This document shows positions 18,513 to 27,158 of a DNA stretch of 38,134 bases, one piece after another. A program made the translations under genes and the position numbers. Positions within the stretch are counted from its first letter, which is position 1. Each line of letters starts with the position of its first letter. The notes below the pieces were generated by a model. That model was not told the origin of the DNA and ran no database searches. It saw only the letters and a list, made by a program, of their open reading frames with translations. Source of the stretch: Rhodanobacteraceae bacterium (GTDB taxonomy: Bacteria; Pseudomonadota; Gammaproteobacteria; Xanthomonadales; SZUA-5); contig JADKFD010000026.1 of NCBI GenBank assembly GCA_016717705.1, forward strand, positions 1 to 38,134. Reading direction: 5' to 3'.

Positions 18513-19607
18513 TCAGATCATCGCCGATTGTGCGGGAGGCGGCGGTGTTGGCGTCGGCGCGGCAGACGGATGCGGCAGCGCCGACGGCGTCGGCGCGCGC
18601 GGTGCCGACATTGGCGACGGCGGCCGCGGCGTTGCAGGCGGTGCCGGCGGCGCCATGAACGCCCGAGACCTTTCCAGCACGTCCAACATGCTGATCTTGA
18701 CCAGTTGCGGCACCCGGTCGCGCAGCAATTTGAGCTCGACTTGCCGAGAGGGGTCCTGGCGGCTCATTTCGCGCATCGCGTCGCGGGAGTCCTTGACTGC
18801 CTTGCCGTCGATCTCGAGGATCACATCGCCGGCCTGCAGGTCCGGGTAGAGCTCGCTGTCGACCTCCAGCACCAGCACACCCTCGCTGGCACCGAAGTAG
18901 CGTCCGAGTTCCTGGTTCACGGCAGTCAGGTGAAGTCCGCCCAAGGCCGACATCGACATGACATTTAGACGCAGGCCCTCGGCGTCGTGCATTGCGCGCT
19001 CAACAACTGACTGGATTTCAGGGTCCATCTCAGGCGGAAACGTGATGGTCTCGCCGTTGCGCGACTCGAACACGAAGCCGGGCCCACCCCGACTGGCGAA
19101 TGCATCGAAATTGCCCTGGCGCGCGGCGACCACGTCGACCGATTGAGACTTGCCGTCCCGAGCAAAGCTCAGACTCACCTTGTCGCCGTCCTTGAGGTCC
19201 TTCAGTGCCTCGCGCAATGCGAGTGTCGGCCGCTCGCCCTTGATCGAGGCGCCGCGCACACCGGTGATGGTGTCGCCGGCTTGCAGTCCGGCCTTCTCGG
19301 CCGGTCCGCCAGGCGTCACGCCCTCGACGCGAACGCCGCTGGCGCTGCCGTCGCCGAGCAGCACGCCGATGACCGCACGGTCGGGATTGCCGAGGTAGCG
19401 GAACATCTGCACGCGCGCCGGATCATCGCCCATCTGCGCCGACAGTTCGGCGACGCGGCGTCCGATCTCGGACAATTGCTTCTGGGCGTCGCGCAGTTCC
19501 TGGCGCAACTGGTCCTGGTTGGCGGGCGGCGTCTGCGCCGCGCTCATGCCGGCGCTGCCCAGTGCGATTGCCAGTGCCAGGCACAGGCGCTTGGTATTGC
19601 TGATCAT
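18513..19607 (-). CDS. Secreted PDZ-domain protein
   Basis: This 364-residue protein starts at MISNTKRLCLALAIALGS, chosen because GAGGAG sits eight bases upstream; a GTG three codons earlier lacks room for a ribosome-binding site. A signal peptide is followed by a coiled-coil stretch (QDQLRQELRDAQKQLSEIG). A first PDZ domain (about 75-160) contains IGVLLGDG and GPAEKAGLQAGDTITGV. A second PDZ-like part (about 230-305) contains LQAGDVILEIDGKAVKD. The C-terminus is a Pro/Ala/Ser tail. No protease domain is present. It lies downstream of the sigma and anti-sigma genes, so a periplasmic sensing or chaperone role in that envelope-stress-like circuit is inferred. Confidence 0.82.
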   Translation of the reverse strand: MISNTKRLCLALAIALGSAGMSAAQTPPANQDQLRQELRDAQKQLSEIGRRVAELSAQMGDDPARVQMFRYLGNPDRAVIGVLLGDGSASGVRVEGVTPGGPAEKAGLQAGDTITGVRGASIKGERPTLALREALKDLKDGDKVSLSFARDGKSQSVDVVAARQGNFDAFASRGGPGFVFESRNGETITFPPEMDPEIQSVVERAMHDAEGLRLNVMSMSALGGLHLTAVNQELGRYFGASEGVLVLEVDSELYPDLQAGDVILEIDGKAVKDSRDAMREMSRQDPSRQVELKLLRDRVPQLVKISMLDVLERSRAFMAPPAPPATPRPPSPMSAPRAPTPSALPHPSAAPTPTPPPPAQSAMI

Positions 19608-19647
19608 GCTGCTCACTCCTCAAGAACCATTCACGAGTGCCTGGGTT

Positions 19648-19673
19648 TCCAAAAAAGGCATCCAAAAAAGGCA
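19648..19673. repeat. 13-bp tandem direct repeat
   Basis: TCCAAAAAAGGCA occurs twice head to tail between the PDZ gene and the anti-sigma gene. Each copy has an A6 tract. The function is unknown. Confidence 0.6.
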
Positions 19674-19707
19674 TCGACGTCGATCCATCGACGCCGCCGT
19701 CGTCGGC

Positions 19708-20214
19708 GTCAGTCCAGGCGGGCCTGCAGCAACAACGGACCGGTATCCATCTGCGATGCGGTTTTGAGCTCTTCGAGCAGGCGTACCCGCTCGCGCCACA
19801 GGCGCTCGGGCTGCGCGCCGCGGCGGCGAGGCCGACATCGACCAGCGCCAGATCGTTCTCGATGGCGCTTTCCCATTCGAACTGGGTCTGTCCGATATCC
19901 GGACTGGCCGCGCGCAGCGCACGGATTTCACTCTCCAGGGAGCGCGAGCGCTGCATCAGCGCCGCTACCTCGGGTGCAACGGTGATGGCGCCGCGCGCAT
20001 CCGGCGCGCCTGAATGCTGCAGCGCCGGGGCGATCACCACCGCGGCGATCGCCGCCGCCAGCGCCAGCCACCAGGGCGAGGGTCGGCGCGGCGCGCGCGG
20101 CGTCGCACGTGCTTCCAATTGCTTGCGGATCGCCGTCCAGGCCGCCGCCGGCGGCGTCTCCAGCGGCAGCGCGGCGAGCCGATCCCTCAGCAGGGTATCG
20201 CCCTTGGATTCCAT
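19708..20214 (-). CDS. Anti-sigma factor-like membrane protein (frame change near 19825)
   Basis: This gene starts 28 bp inside the end of the ECF sigma gene. Residues 1-45 are a cytosolic part with Arg/Pro-rich end, followed by one membrane segment (WWLALAAAIAAVVIAPALQ, about 48-66) and a helical periplasmic part. Near residue 132 (DVGLAAAA) the coding pattern moves to another frame. That frame continues as QPERLWRERVRLLEELKTAS and stops after LLLQARLD at 19708, giving about 167 residues. In the original frame the downstream sequence is non-coding in character. Either one indel (sequence error) or a real truncation explains this. The anti-sigma role is inferred from topology and position; no zinc motif is seen. 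Confidence 0.65.
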
Positions 20215-20765
20215 TGCCCATCCTCCTGATCCAACAAGGCGCGCAGGCGGACACCGCCGCGCGCCACCTGCGATTTCGAGAAACTCACGGTACGGTCGAA
20301 GGCCTGCGCGATCTCCTCGTGCGTGTAACCCTCGACGTGGTAGAGCCAGAGCACCGCGCGCGACAGCGCCGGCAGACGACCGAGCGCGCGCTTGAGATCG
20401 TGCGCCGACACCACATCGAGCGGGTCCGGCCCGCCGTCTGCGGTGTGCTCCAACATCAGTGAATCGAGTTCATCCAGCGGCCGCCGGCCGCGCAGCCGCA
20501 TCAGCGCCGCGTTGACCACGATGCGCCGCAACCAGGCCCAGAACGGCGCCTCGCTGCGGTACTGGGCAATCTGCTCGAAGGCCTTGAGGAAGCTGTCCTG
20601 CAGCAGGTCAAAGGCCTCCGCCTCGTGCGCCAGCAGGCGCAGTGCCAGCGTGTAGACCGGCCGGTTGAACATCCGATACACCTCTTCGAACGCCTCCAGA
20701 TCGCGCCGCTTGAGCCTGGCGATCAGCAGTTCCGGGATCTCGATGGCGAAGGATGAGGTGTTCAC
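20187..20765 (-). CDS. ECF-type RNA polymerase sigma factor
   Basis: This protein of about 192 residues uses a GTG start giving VNTSSFAIEIPELLIARLK. Region 2 is seen in AFEEVYRMFNRPVYTLALR and DLLQDSFLKAFEQIAQYR; region 4 is seen in LPALSRAVLWLYHVEGYTHE and the helix-turn-helix segment FSKSQVARGGVRLRALL. There is no region 1.1 or 3. The reading frame extends upstream through the heptamer array but that part is not protein-like. It overlaps the anti-sigma gene, and a PDZ protein gene follows, a typical sigma / anti-sigma / target arrangement for cell-envelope responses. Confidence 0.9.
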   Translation of the reverse strand: MNTSSFAIEIPELLIARLKRRDLEAFEEVYRMFNRPVYTLALRLLAHEAEAFDLLQDSFLKAFEQIAQYRSEAPFWAWLRRIVVNAALMRLRGRRPLDELDSLMLEHTADGGPDPLDVVSAHDLKRALGRLPALSRAVLWLYHVEGYTHEEIAQAFDRTVSFSKSQVARGGVRLRALLDQEDGQWNPRAIPC

Positions 20766-20858
20766 GATGGACAAGGATGCGCGCACGCGGGCGTTGGTCG
20801 CAGCGGGCGGAAGACATCGGGGCGGTGTTGCGAAATGTTGCAATGAGCGGGGATGGGC

Positions 20859-21013
20859 GGGAATCGAGGAAGGGGAATCGGGAATCAAGAGTGCGCAAGC
20901 GCGCGCAATAAGCCTGTTCGTGCGTAGCCTTTTTCCCGCTTTCGATTCCCGATTCCCGATTCCCGATTCCCGATTCCCGATTCCCGATTCCCGATTCCCG
21001 ATTCCCGATTCCC
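20859..21013. repeat. Inverted heptad repeat GGGAATC / GATTCCC
   Basis: The right arm is ten exact tandem copies of GATTCCC (20944-21013). The left arm has GGGAATC at 20859, 20873 and 20880 with a diverged unit at 20866, all in 7-nt register and complementary to the right arm. The 57-nt spacer contains a GC-rich small dyad. It lies in the gap between the divergent sigma-factor and xthA genes and may affect both promoters. Confidence 0.85.
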
Positions 21014-21087
21014 TCACCCCGCTGGCATCCCCACCCCAACTCCCATAGCCTCGCCAGCCGAACCAACGCCATGGGCCCGCGACACCG

Positions 21088-22182
21088 ATGCGCATCATCT
21101 CCCTGAATCTGAATGGCCTGCGCTCGGCGACGCGCAAGGGCGTATTGCCATGGCTGGCCGAGCAGCAGGCCGACGTCATCGCGCTGCAGGAGACCCGCCT
21201 GCAGGAGCGCGAACGTCAGGCTGAGGACTTCTCGATTCCTGGCTATCAAGCTTATTTCCACGACGCGCAGGCCAAGGGCTACAGCGGTGTCGCCCTGTAT
21301 CTGCGCAAGTCGCCAGAGCGTTTCGAGATCGGCATCGGCAAGTCCGAATTCGACATCGAGGGACGCTGGCTGCAGGCCGACTTCGGCAAGCTGTCGGTGG
21401 TCTCGCTGTACCTGCCGTCCGGTTCATCCGGTGAAGCACGCCAGGCTTTCAAGTTCCAGACGCTGGAATGGCTGGAGCAGAAATTCGCCGCGCTGGCGCG
21501 CGATGGCCGGCGCTACATCATCTGCGGCGACTACAACATCGCGCATCGGCCGATCGATCTGAAGAACTGGCGCAGCAACCAGAAGAACTCGGGGTTCCTG
21601 CCGGACGAACGCGAGTGGATGGAACGTCTGCTGGTCGGCAACCGCTGGGTCGACAGCCATCGGCTGTTGAAGCCGGAAGTGCCCGAGTACACCTGGTGGA
21701 GCAATCGTGGCCAGGCCTATGCCAACGACGTCGGTTGGCGCATCGACTACCAGATCGCTTCACCCGATCTGGTCCACGCACCCGGCGCAGTTCGAGTTCA
21801 CCGCGAAGGTCGCTTCTCCGACCATGCCGCGTTGATCGTCGACCTGTACGCTGCACGTCTCTGCGACCAGCAGAACTTGTGCAGCAGACCCCTAGGCACT
21901 CGCACTAGCGTGTTGATACTCTTGCGTACGCAGCGGGCTTCGGCCACGATGGCGGCGCGCTTCTCAGACCAGCGAGGCAACCGATGTGGCAATGGCTCAA
22001 GCGCCTGTTCAGCCGTCGCAGTGCGACGCCCGAAGCGCAGCCTCAAGTCTGGAACTTCCGCATCAAGGGCGGACGTGCCGAGATCGGTGCCGTCAACGAC
22101 GCCCTTGAACGCGCCGCGATGGCCGGCGAGGTGCCCGAGATGGCGATGCGCGCCATGCAGGTGGCGCTCGACGAGTTGCTGA
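21088..22182 (+). CDS. xthA: Exodeoxyribonuclease III / AP endonuclease, tail probably spurious
   Basis: Residues 1 to about 253 match ExoIII over its normal length. They contain ISLNLNGLRSA (Asn), ALQETRLQ (catalytic Glu34), GDYNIAHRPIDL (Asp/Asn), WWSNRGQAYANDVGWRIDY and GRFSDHAALIVDL (Asp-His). The enzyme cuts DNA at abasic sites and removes 3' blocking groups. After LIVDLYA the frame stays open for another 110 codons of Arg/Ser-rich sequence that overlaps the next gene by 199 bp in another frame. Other frames stop within about 50 bp. The true end is therefore probably near 21850-21910, with an indel or lost stop responsible for the extension. Confidence 0.85.
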   Translation: MRIISLNLNGLRSATRKGVLPWLAEQQADVIALQETRLQERERQAEDFSIPGYQAYFHDAQAKGYSGVALYLRKSPERFEIGIGKSEFDIEGRWLQADFGKLSVVSLYLPSGSSGEARQAFKFQTLEWLEQKFAALARDGRRYIICGDYNIAHRPIDLKNWRSNQKNSGFLPDEREWMERLLVGNRWVDSHRLLKPEVPEYTWWSNRGQAYANDVGWRIDYQIASPDLVHAPGAVRVHREGRFSDHAALIVDLYAARLCDQQNLCSRPLGTRTSVLILLRTQRASATMAARFSDQRGNRCGNGSSACSAVAVRRPKRSLKSGTSASRADVPRSVPSTTPLNAPRWPARCPRWRCAPCRWRSTSC

Positions 22183-22451
22183 CCAACGCCATCATGCATG
22201 GCAAGGTCACCTTGAACGATCCGATGCAGGTCGATCTGATCGTCGCCAAGAATGCGCTCCGCGCGGTGATCAGCCACGCCGGCCCGGCCTTCGATCCCAC
22301 CGAAGTCGCGGCGCCCGATCTGGAGGGCAGTCTGCCCGATCGCGAGATCGGCGGCCTGGGCATCCATCTGGTGCGTTCGATGATGGACGAGTTCAGCTAC
22401 GAACACGTCGACGGCCGCAACATCCTCAAGCTGGGCAAGAATTTTCGCTAG
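21984..22451 (+). CDS. RsbW-like ATP-binding (HATPase) protein, stand-alone
   Basis: This 155-residue protein has GAGG seven bases before the ATG. After a basic N-terminus (MWQWLKRLFSRRSA) it is a single GHKL domain. The N-box is DELLTNAIMHG (about 63-73) and the G2 loop is GGLGIHLVRSMMDEF. The G1 box normally reads like DDGxPFD but here is SHAGPAFDP, so the adenine-binding Asp is missing. It resembles anti-sigma kinases of the RsbW/SpoIIAB type. It could partner the STAS protein encoded at 12841-13176, but this is only a suggestion. Kinase activity is doubtful because of the G1 change. Confidence 0.82.
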   Translation: MWQWLKRLFSRRSATPEAQPQVWNFRIKGGRAEIGAVNDALERAAMAGEVPEMAMRAMQVALDELLTNAIMHGKVTLNDPMQVDLIVAKNALRAVISHAGPAFDPTEVAAPDLEGSLPDREIGGLGIHLVRSMMDEFSYEHVDGRNILKLGKNFR

Positions 22452-22463
22452 CCCGTGCTCTTC

Positions 22464-22602
22464 GGTGGGAGCGGGCTTCGCCCGCGATAGCGCTCCGACG
22501 GTACCCGTAAAGCCTCGGTGACGTTGTAGGAGCGACCTTGGTCGCGAACACGGTCACCGCCCCCCGCCGGTGCACCGATCGCGCGCGAGCGCGCTCCTAC
22601 AA
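22464..22602. repeat. Cluster of REP-like GGGAGCGGGC / GTAGGAGCG elements
   Basis: GTGGGAGCGGGCTTCGCCCGC (a small hairpin) is followed by TTGTAGGAGCGACCTTGGTCGC. Then the inverted arm GCGCGCGAGCGCGCTCCTAC lies near 22570-22600. This fills the gap between the convergent HATPase and carboxylesterase genes. Confidence 0.65.
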
Positions 22603-22644
22603 TTCCGCTGCCGATTTCCCGCAAGTTCCGACCAACCGCAACCC

Positions 22645-25008
22645 TCAAAACACCACATAACGCGACCAGAAGTCGCAATAGGGCTTGCGATAGTCCTGGA
22701 TCAGCCCACGTGCCACGTCGTCGAACTCGATGGCGACATCGTCGGTGGGCAAGCGCCGCGGCCAGTTCGGGTCGCCGCCGCCATTGGGATCGCCGCTGGC
22801 GGCGAAACGCGTCCACTGGCGCTGCATCTGCGCCGACAGATTGGCTTCGGCGGCGGTGGCGGTCGATGTCGGGCCGAACACGAAGGCGATCTCGGCCCCA
22901 TGGAAGGCGCCGTAGACCGCCGTCGGTCCGGCAAACACATGCGTGTACACGTAGCGCCAGGTGGGATTGCCGGCGCTCGCGAAATTGCGCGTGAAGGCGG
23001 CATTGGGGCAGGCGAACTGCAGATCGTCGAGCAGATCGGTGTAGGCGTACCAAGGTTCCGGGTAGGCGGACGCCGGATACTGCTGCAGCACCTGCGCGCC
23101 GATGGTCGGAAAGGTCTGCATGACCAGGGTTTCATAGGCAGCAACGGTTGCCGGTCGCGCGCTGGCCGGTAGCAGCGCCGTCAGTTCGTCGTTGTTGATG
23201 CCGGCGATCAGCGGCACCGGCGCCGCGCGCCCGGCGGCGATTGCGGCGCCCGGGCCTTCGGTCAGCGCATACCCATCCTGCAGCAGCCCGAACTTTTCTC
23301 CGCTGCGGCCAAAGCCCACGGTCGGCTGCGCCACCTGGATCAGGGTTTCCCAGTTGAGCGTGCGCATGCAGGCCTTGCGATCGACCTGACCAGTGCAGCC
23401 GGCGGCGCCCATTACCCGCGCGCCCTGGGTGAAACCCGGATCCTGTCCCGCCGGCGCCGTTTCCAGCGCCGGGATCGAGCGCAGGCAGCCGCCGCTTTCG
23501 ATGATGGCGCGGTGGAACAGGCCGCGCGCCAGCGGGCTGGCGAGCAGCGCGCAGGTCGACACACCACCGGCGGATTCACCGAAGATGGTCACCCGCGCCG
23601 GGTCGCCACCGAAGGCCGCGATGTTGTCTCGCACCCAGCGCAGCGCGGCGCTCTGATCGAGCAGGCCGTCGTTGCCAGCGCTCGGGTGGTCGGGCGATTC
23701 GCCGGCGAACTCGCGCATCGCCATGTAGCCCAGCGGGCCCAGTCGATAGTTGATCGAGACCAGCACCACGCCGTCGTCGGCGAGCTTGGCGCCGTCGTAG
23801 GTCGGCGTACCGTCCGGGCGCATCTCACCCGACGAACCCTGCACCAGGCCGCCGCCGTGGATCCAGACCATCACTGGCCGCGCCGCGCCTTCGCGTAGTT
23901 CCGGCGTCCACACGTTGAGTCGCAGGCAATCCTCGCCACGCGTGCCCAGCGTGCTGTTGTAGATGCCGTCGCTGGTGGCGTTCTGCGGACAGGCGGTGCC
24001 GAAGGCACTGGGCTGCAGCGGCTGTGTGCGCGGCGCGGCGGGCTGCGGTGCGCGCCAGCGCAGTTCGCCCAGCGGCGGCGACACATAGGGCAGGCCGAGG
24101 AACACGGCGCCGGCAGCACCCAGTGTCATGCCGCGCACCAGGCCTTCGCGGGTGGCCGCGACCAGCGCGGGTCGCGGTACCACGGTGATCGGCAGCAGCG
24201 TGCGCTCCGTGCGATCAAAGCGACCACCGACGCCGTAGGGATAGTCGAGCGCCAGCGTGATGCGGTTGTTTTGCGTGTCGGCGCGCGGCGTGACCAGTAC
24301 GATGCTCGCCGCGCCAGCCGATTGCGTCGTCAGCGCCGCACTGGCGCAACTGCGGCAATAGCCCCGCGCGAAGCGGAAGTCGGGCGTGAACGCAGTGTCT
24401 GGCGCGGCCTCTGCGGCGTAGGCCCAGCGCGGCCGCCCGCTGCTGTCATAGACGTACAGCGTGTGAAAGGCCTGCGCCGCGCCCGTTTCCCCGAACAGAT
24501 AGCTGATCAGCCCCCAGCCAGTGTCCGCTTCACCCGCATACCAGCTGCCCGACAGCGCCGCTTCGGCGGCGTTGCTCGCCGGCACGATGGGTTCCAGGCA
24601 CCAGCGCAGGCTTTCGCCACCGATGCTGAAGCGAAAATCGTACAGGCTGGGCGCACCCGGTCGCGCCGAGCCGTTCCCGCAGTTGGTCGCCGACGCCACG
24701 CGTTCCAGCCGTGCGCCCGGAAAGCGTGCCGCAACCGTCGCCGCCGGAGTTGCCCCGGCCGAATAGCGGTACTCGACGATCTCGACGTTGCCCACATCGC
24801 CCGACCAGCTGCCATCGACCAGATACCAGAACGGCTGGCCGTCCTCGGCAAAGGTGTAGAAGGTGCCGACGACGCGATCACCGACGATCTGCAGGTCCAG
24901 GCCATGGCCGTCGCGGCTGCGGTCGAAGTAGAGGCCGGGGCTGGGCGGAGCGGCGTTCAGCGCGCCAGTCAACAGCAAAGTGCAGCACAGAAAGAGGCGC
25001 AGCGTCAT
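22645..25008 (-). CDS. Secreted type-B carboxylesterase with duplicated N-terminal domain
   Basis: This protein is about 787 residues long. It starts at MTLRLFLCCTLLLTGALNAA, a signal peptide. Residues 22-270 are not part of the esterase fold. They contain two related modules, each built on a G-x-W/Y ... G-W/H-G-L ... Y-x-x-x-G-x-P-x-W pattern: DRSRDGHGLDLQ ... FAEDGQPFWYLVDGSW, and SGSWYAGEADTGWG ... YVYDSSGRPRWAYA. A full type-B carboxylesterase follows (about 280-787): oxyanion WIHGGGLVQGS, nucleophile FGESAGG (Ser near 480), acid NNDELTAL (Glu near 609) and His in GAFHGAEIAFVFG (near 704). Extracellular or periplasmic ester cleavage is inferred. No partner genes are obvious. Confidence 0.88.
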   Translation of the reverse strand: MTLRLFLCCTLLLTGALNAAPPSPGLYFDRSRDGHGLDLQIVGDRVVGTFYTFAEDGQPFWYLVDGSWSGDVGNVEIVEYRYSAGATPAATVAARFPGARLERVASATNCGNGSARPGAPSLYDFRFSIGGESLRWCLEPIVPASNAAEAALSGSWYAGEADTGWGLISYLFGETGAAQAFHTLYVYDSSGRPRWAYAAEAAPDTAFTPDFRFARGYCRSCASAALTTQSAGAASIVLVTPRADTQNNRITLALDYPYGVGGRFDRTERTLLPITVVPRPALVAATREGLVRGMTLGAAGAVFLGLPYVSPPLGELRWRAPQPAAPRTQPLQPSAFGTACPQNATSDGIYNSTLGTRGEDCLRLNVWTPELREGAARPVMVWIHGGGLVQGSSGEMRPDGTPTYDGAKLADDGVVLVSINYRLGPLGYMAMREFAGESPDHPSAGNDGLLDQSAALRWVRDNIAAFGGDPARVTIFGESAGGVSTCALLASPLARGLFHRAIIESGGCLRSIPALETAPAGQDPGFTQGARVMGAAGCTGQVDRKACMRTLNWETLIQVAQPTVGFGRSGEKFGLLQDGYALTEGPGAAIAAGRAAPVPLIAGINNDELTALLPASARPATVAAYETLVMQTFPTIGAQVLQQYPASAYPEPWYAYTDLLDDLQFACPNAAFTRNFASAGNPTWRYVYTHVFAGPTAVYGAFHGAEIAFVFGPTSTATAAEANLSAQMQRQWTRFAASGDPNGGGDPNWPRRLPTDDVAIEFDDVARGLIQDYRKPYCDFWSRYVVF

Positions 25009-25156
25009 TGAGCATTCACCGGTGGCACGAAGGCGGCGTGGTGTAAAACGCAAAGTGGCTCCTGGCGTTGACGGCTATCCAGTCCCGCCGGTCGATCCAG
25101 ACTCCCGATCTTGACACCTGATGCAGCTGAGCTTCATCGCAAATGCGTGCTTGCCC

Positions 25157-25185
25157 TTGCCCCCGCCGGTCGCCTTGCCTAAACT
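25157..25185 (+). promoter_or_regulatory. Promoter of tRNA-Lys
   Basis: TTGCCC (25157-25162) and TAAACT (25180-25185) are 17 bp apart, followed by a GC-rich discriminator (GCCCGGCCC). Initiation would fall about 12 bases before the mature tRNA. The GC-rich discriminator is a feature of stringently controlled tRNA promoters. Confidence 0.5.
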
Positions 25186-25204
25186 GCCCGGCCCGCCGTG
25201 CTGT

Positions 25205-25279
25205 GGGTCGTTAGCTCAGAGGTAGAGCAGGAGACTTTTAATCTCTTGGTCGAAGGTTCGATCCCTTCACGACCCACCA
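25205..25279 (+). tRNA. tRNA-Lys (anticodon TTT)
   Basis: This is a 75-nt tRNA with encoded CCA. The acceptor stem pairs GGGTCGT with ACGACCC. The D-arm is TAGCTCAGAGGTAGAGC, the anticodon loop CTTTTAA (anticodon TTT), and the T-arm contains GGTTCGATCC. It lies 90 bp before trpS and may share its transcript. Confidence 0.97.
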
Positions 25280-25368
25280 ACTCGTCGAGGCGCACAGGGA
25301 AGAGTCAGCAACGGCAATCGCGCTGCCAGTGCCTGCCACTCCTTCCTTTTTCCTTTTCCCCGCACCCG

Positions 25369-26577
<1,209 letters not shown>

Positions 26578-26712
26578 CCGCGCGGGCGATGAACTGCGGA
26601 GCGGCGACGAAGGATCGTTGGCCAGTTGCGAGGTCGCGGACGCGCCTGTCGAACAGACATTCGCGCGCCTGATTGCCGCGCTGGCCGACCTCAACGACGC
26701 GCAATCCGCCGC

Positions 26713-26994
26713 ATGAGTCTGGTCGGCGTGCTGCTGCTGGCGCCGCTGCTGGCGGTGCTCGTCGGCATCTACCAGTTTGCCGCGACACGCACGCCGCGTT
26801 CGGCAGCGCTGCTAGGTTACGACCGCGTCGCGCTGACGCTTGCCGTGGCGGCTACGCTGATCGTCACCGTGGCGGCATATCACCTCGCCCCCGCGGCGCG
26901 CGGGCCGATCTGGCCGCACGTCTACTCGGCACTCGGCGGCTTCTTCGCGATGCTGCTGACGCTGGGACTGGCCTGGTGGCGCCGGCCGTCGTAG
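26713..26994 (+). CDS. Small three-helix membrane protein of unknown function
   Basis: This 93-residue protein starts at MSLVGVLLLAPLLAVLVGIYQF, its ATG overlapping the preceding stop (ATGA). Three hydrophobic segments are visible: about 3-22, 45-63 (ALTLAVAATLIVTVAAYHL) and 73-90 (VYSALGGFFAMLLTLGLAWW). The tail is WWRRPS. I do not recognise the family. The tight coupling to the upstream frame suggests co-translation with trpS. Confidence 0.65.
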   Translation: MSLVGVLLLAPLLAVLVGIYQFAATRTPRSAALLGYDRVALTLAVAATLIVTVAAYHLAPAARGPIWPHVYSALGGFFAMLLTLGLAWWRRPS

Positions 26995-27042
26995 GCGCGA
27001 TGTGGGTGTCGCTCTGCACGGCTCTTGCCCGAATCGAAAGGA

Positions 27043-27117
27043 CATCGCGCGCGAGCGCGCTCCTACAGTTCCTCCGACAGTTCACGGCACTATTTAGGAG
27101 CGCGCTCGCGCGCGATG
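27043..27117. repeat. REP-like GTAGGAGCGCGC palindrome, perfect 23-bp arms
   Basis: The arms at 27043-27065 and 27095-27117 are exact complements around a 29-nt spacer. The core is CATCGCGCGCGAGCGCGC. A GGGATGAACCCGCTCCCACA half-element follows at 27128-27147. It lies between the small membrane protein gene and the end of the ampG-like gene, which converge. Confidence 0.85.
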
Positions 27118-27158
27118 CTTTTGATCGCGGGATGAACCCGCTCCCACAAGAGCCTGCC

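Noticed and set aside
20943..21012. GATTCCC array considered as a CRISPR array
   Set aside because: The repeats are 7 nt with no spacers, and no cas genes are present.
25198..25368. N-terminal extension of TrpS through the tRNA gene
   Set aside because: The open frame runs through the tRNA-Lys sequence; the ATG at 25369 gives the conserved TrpS N-terminus.
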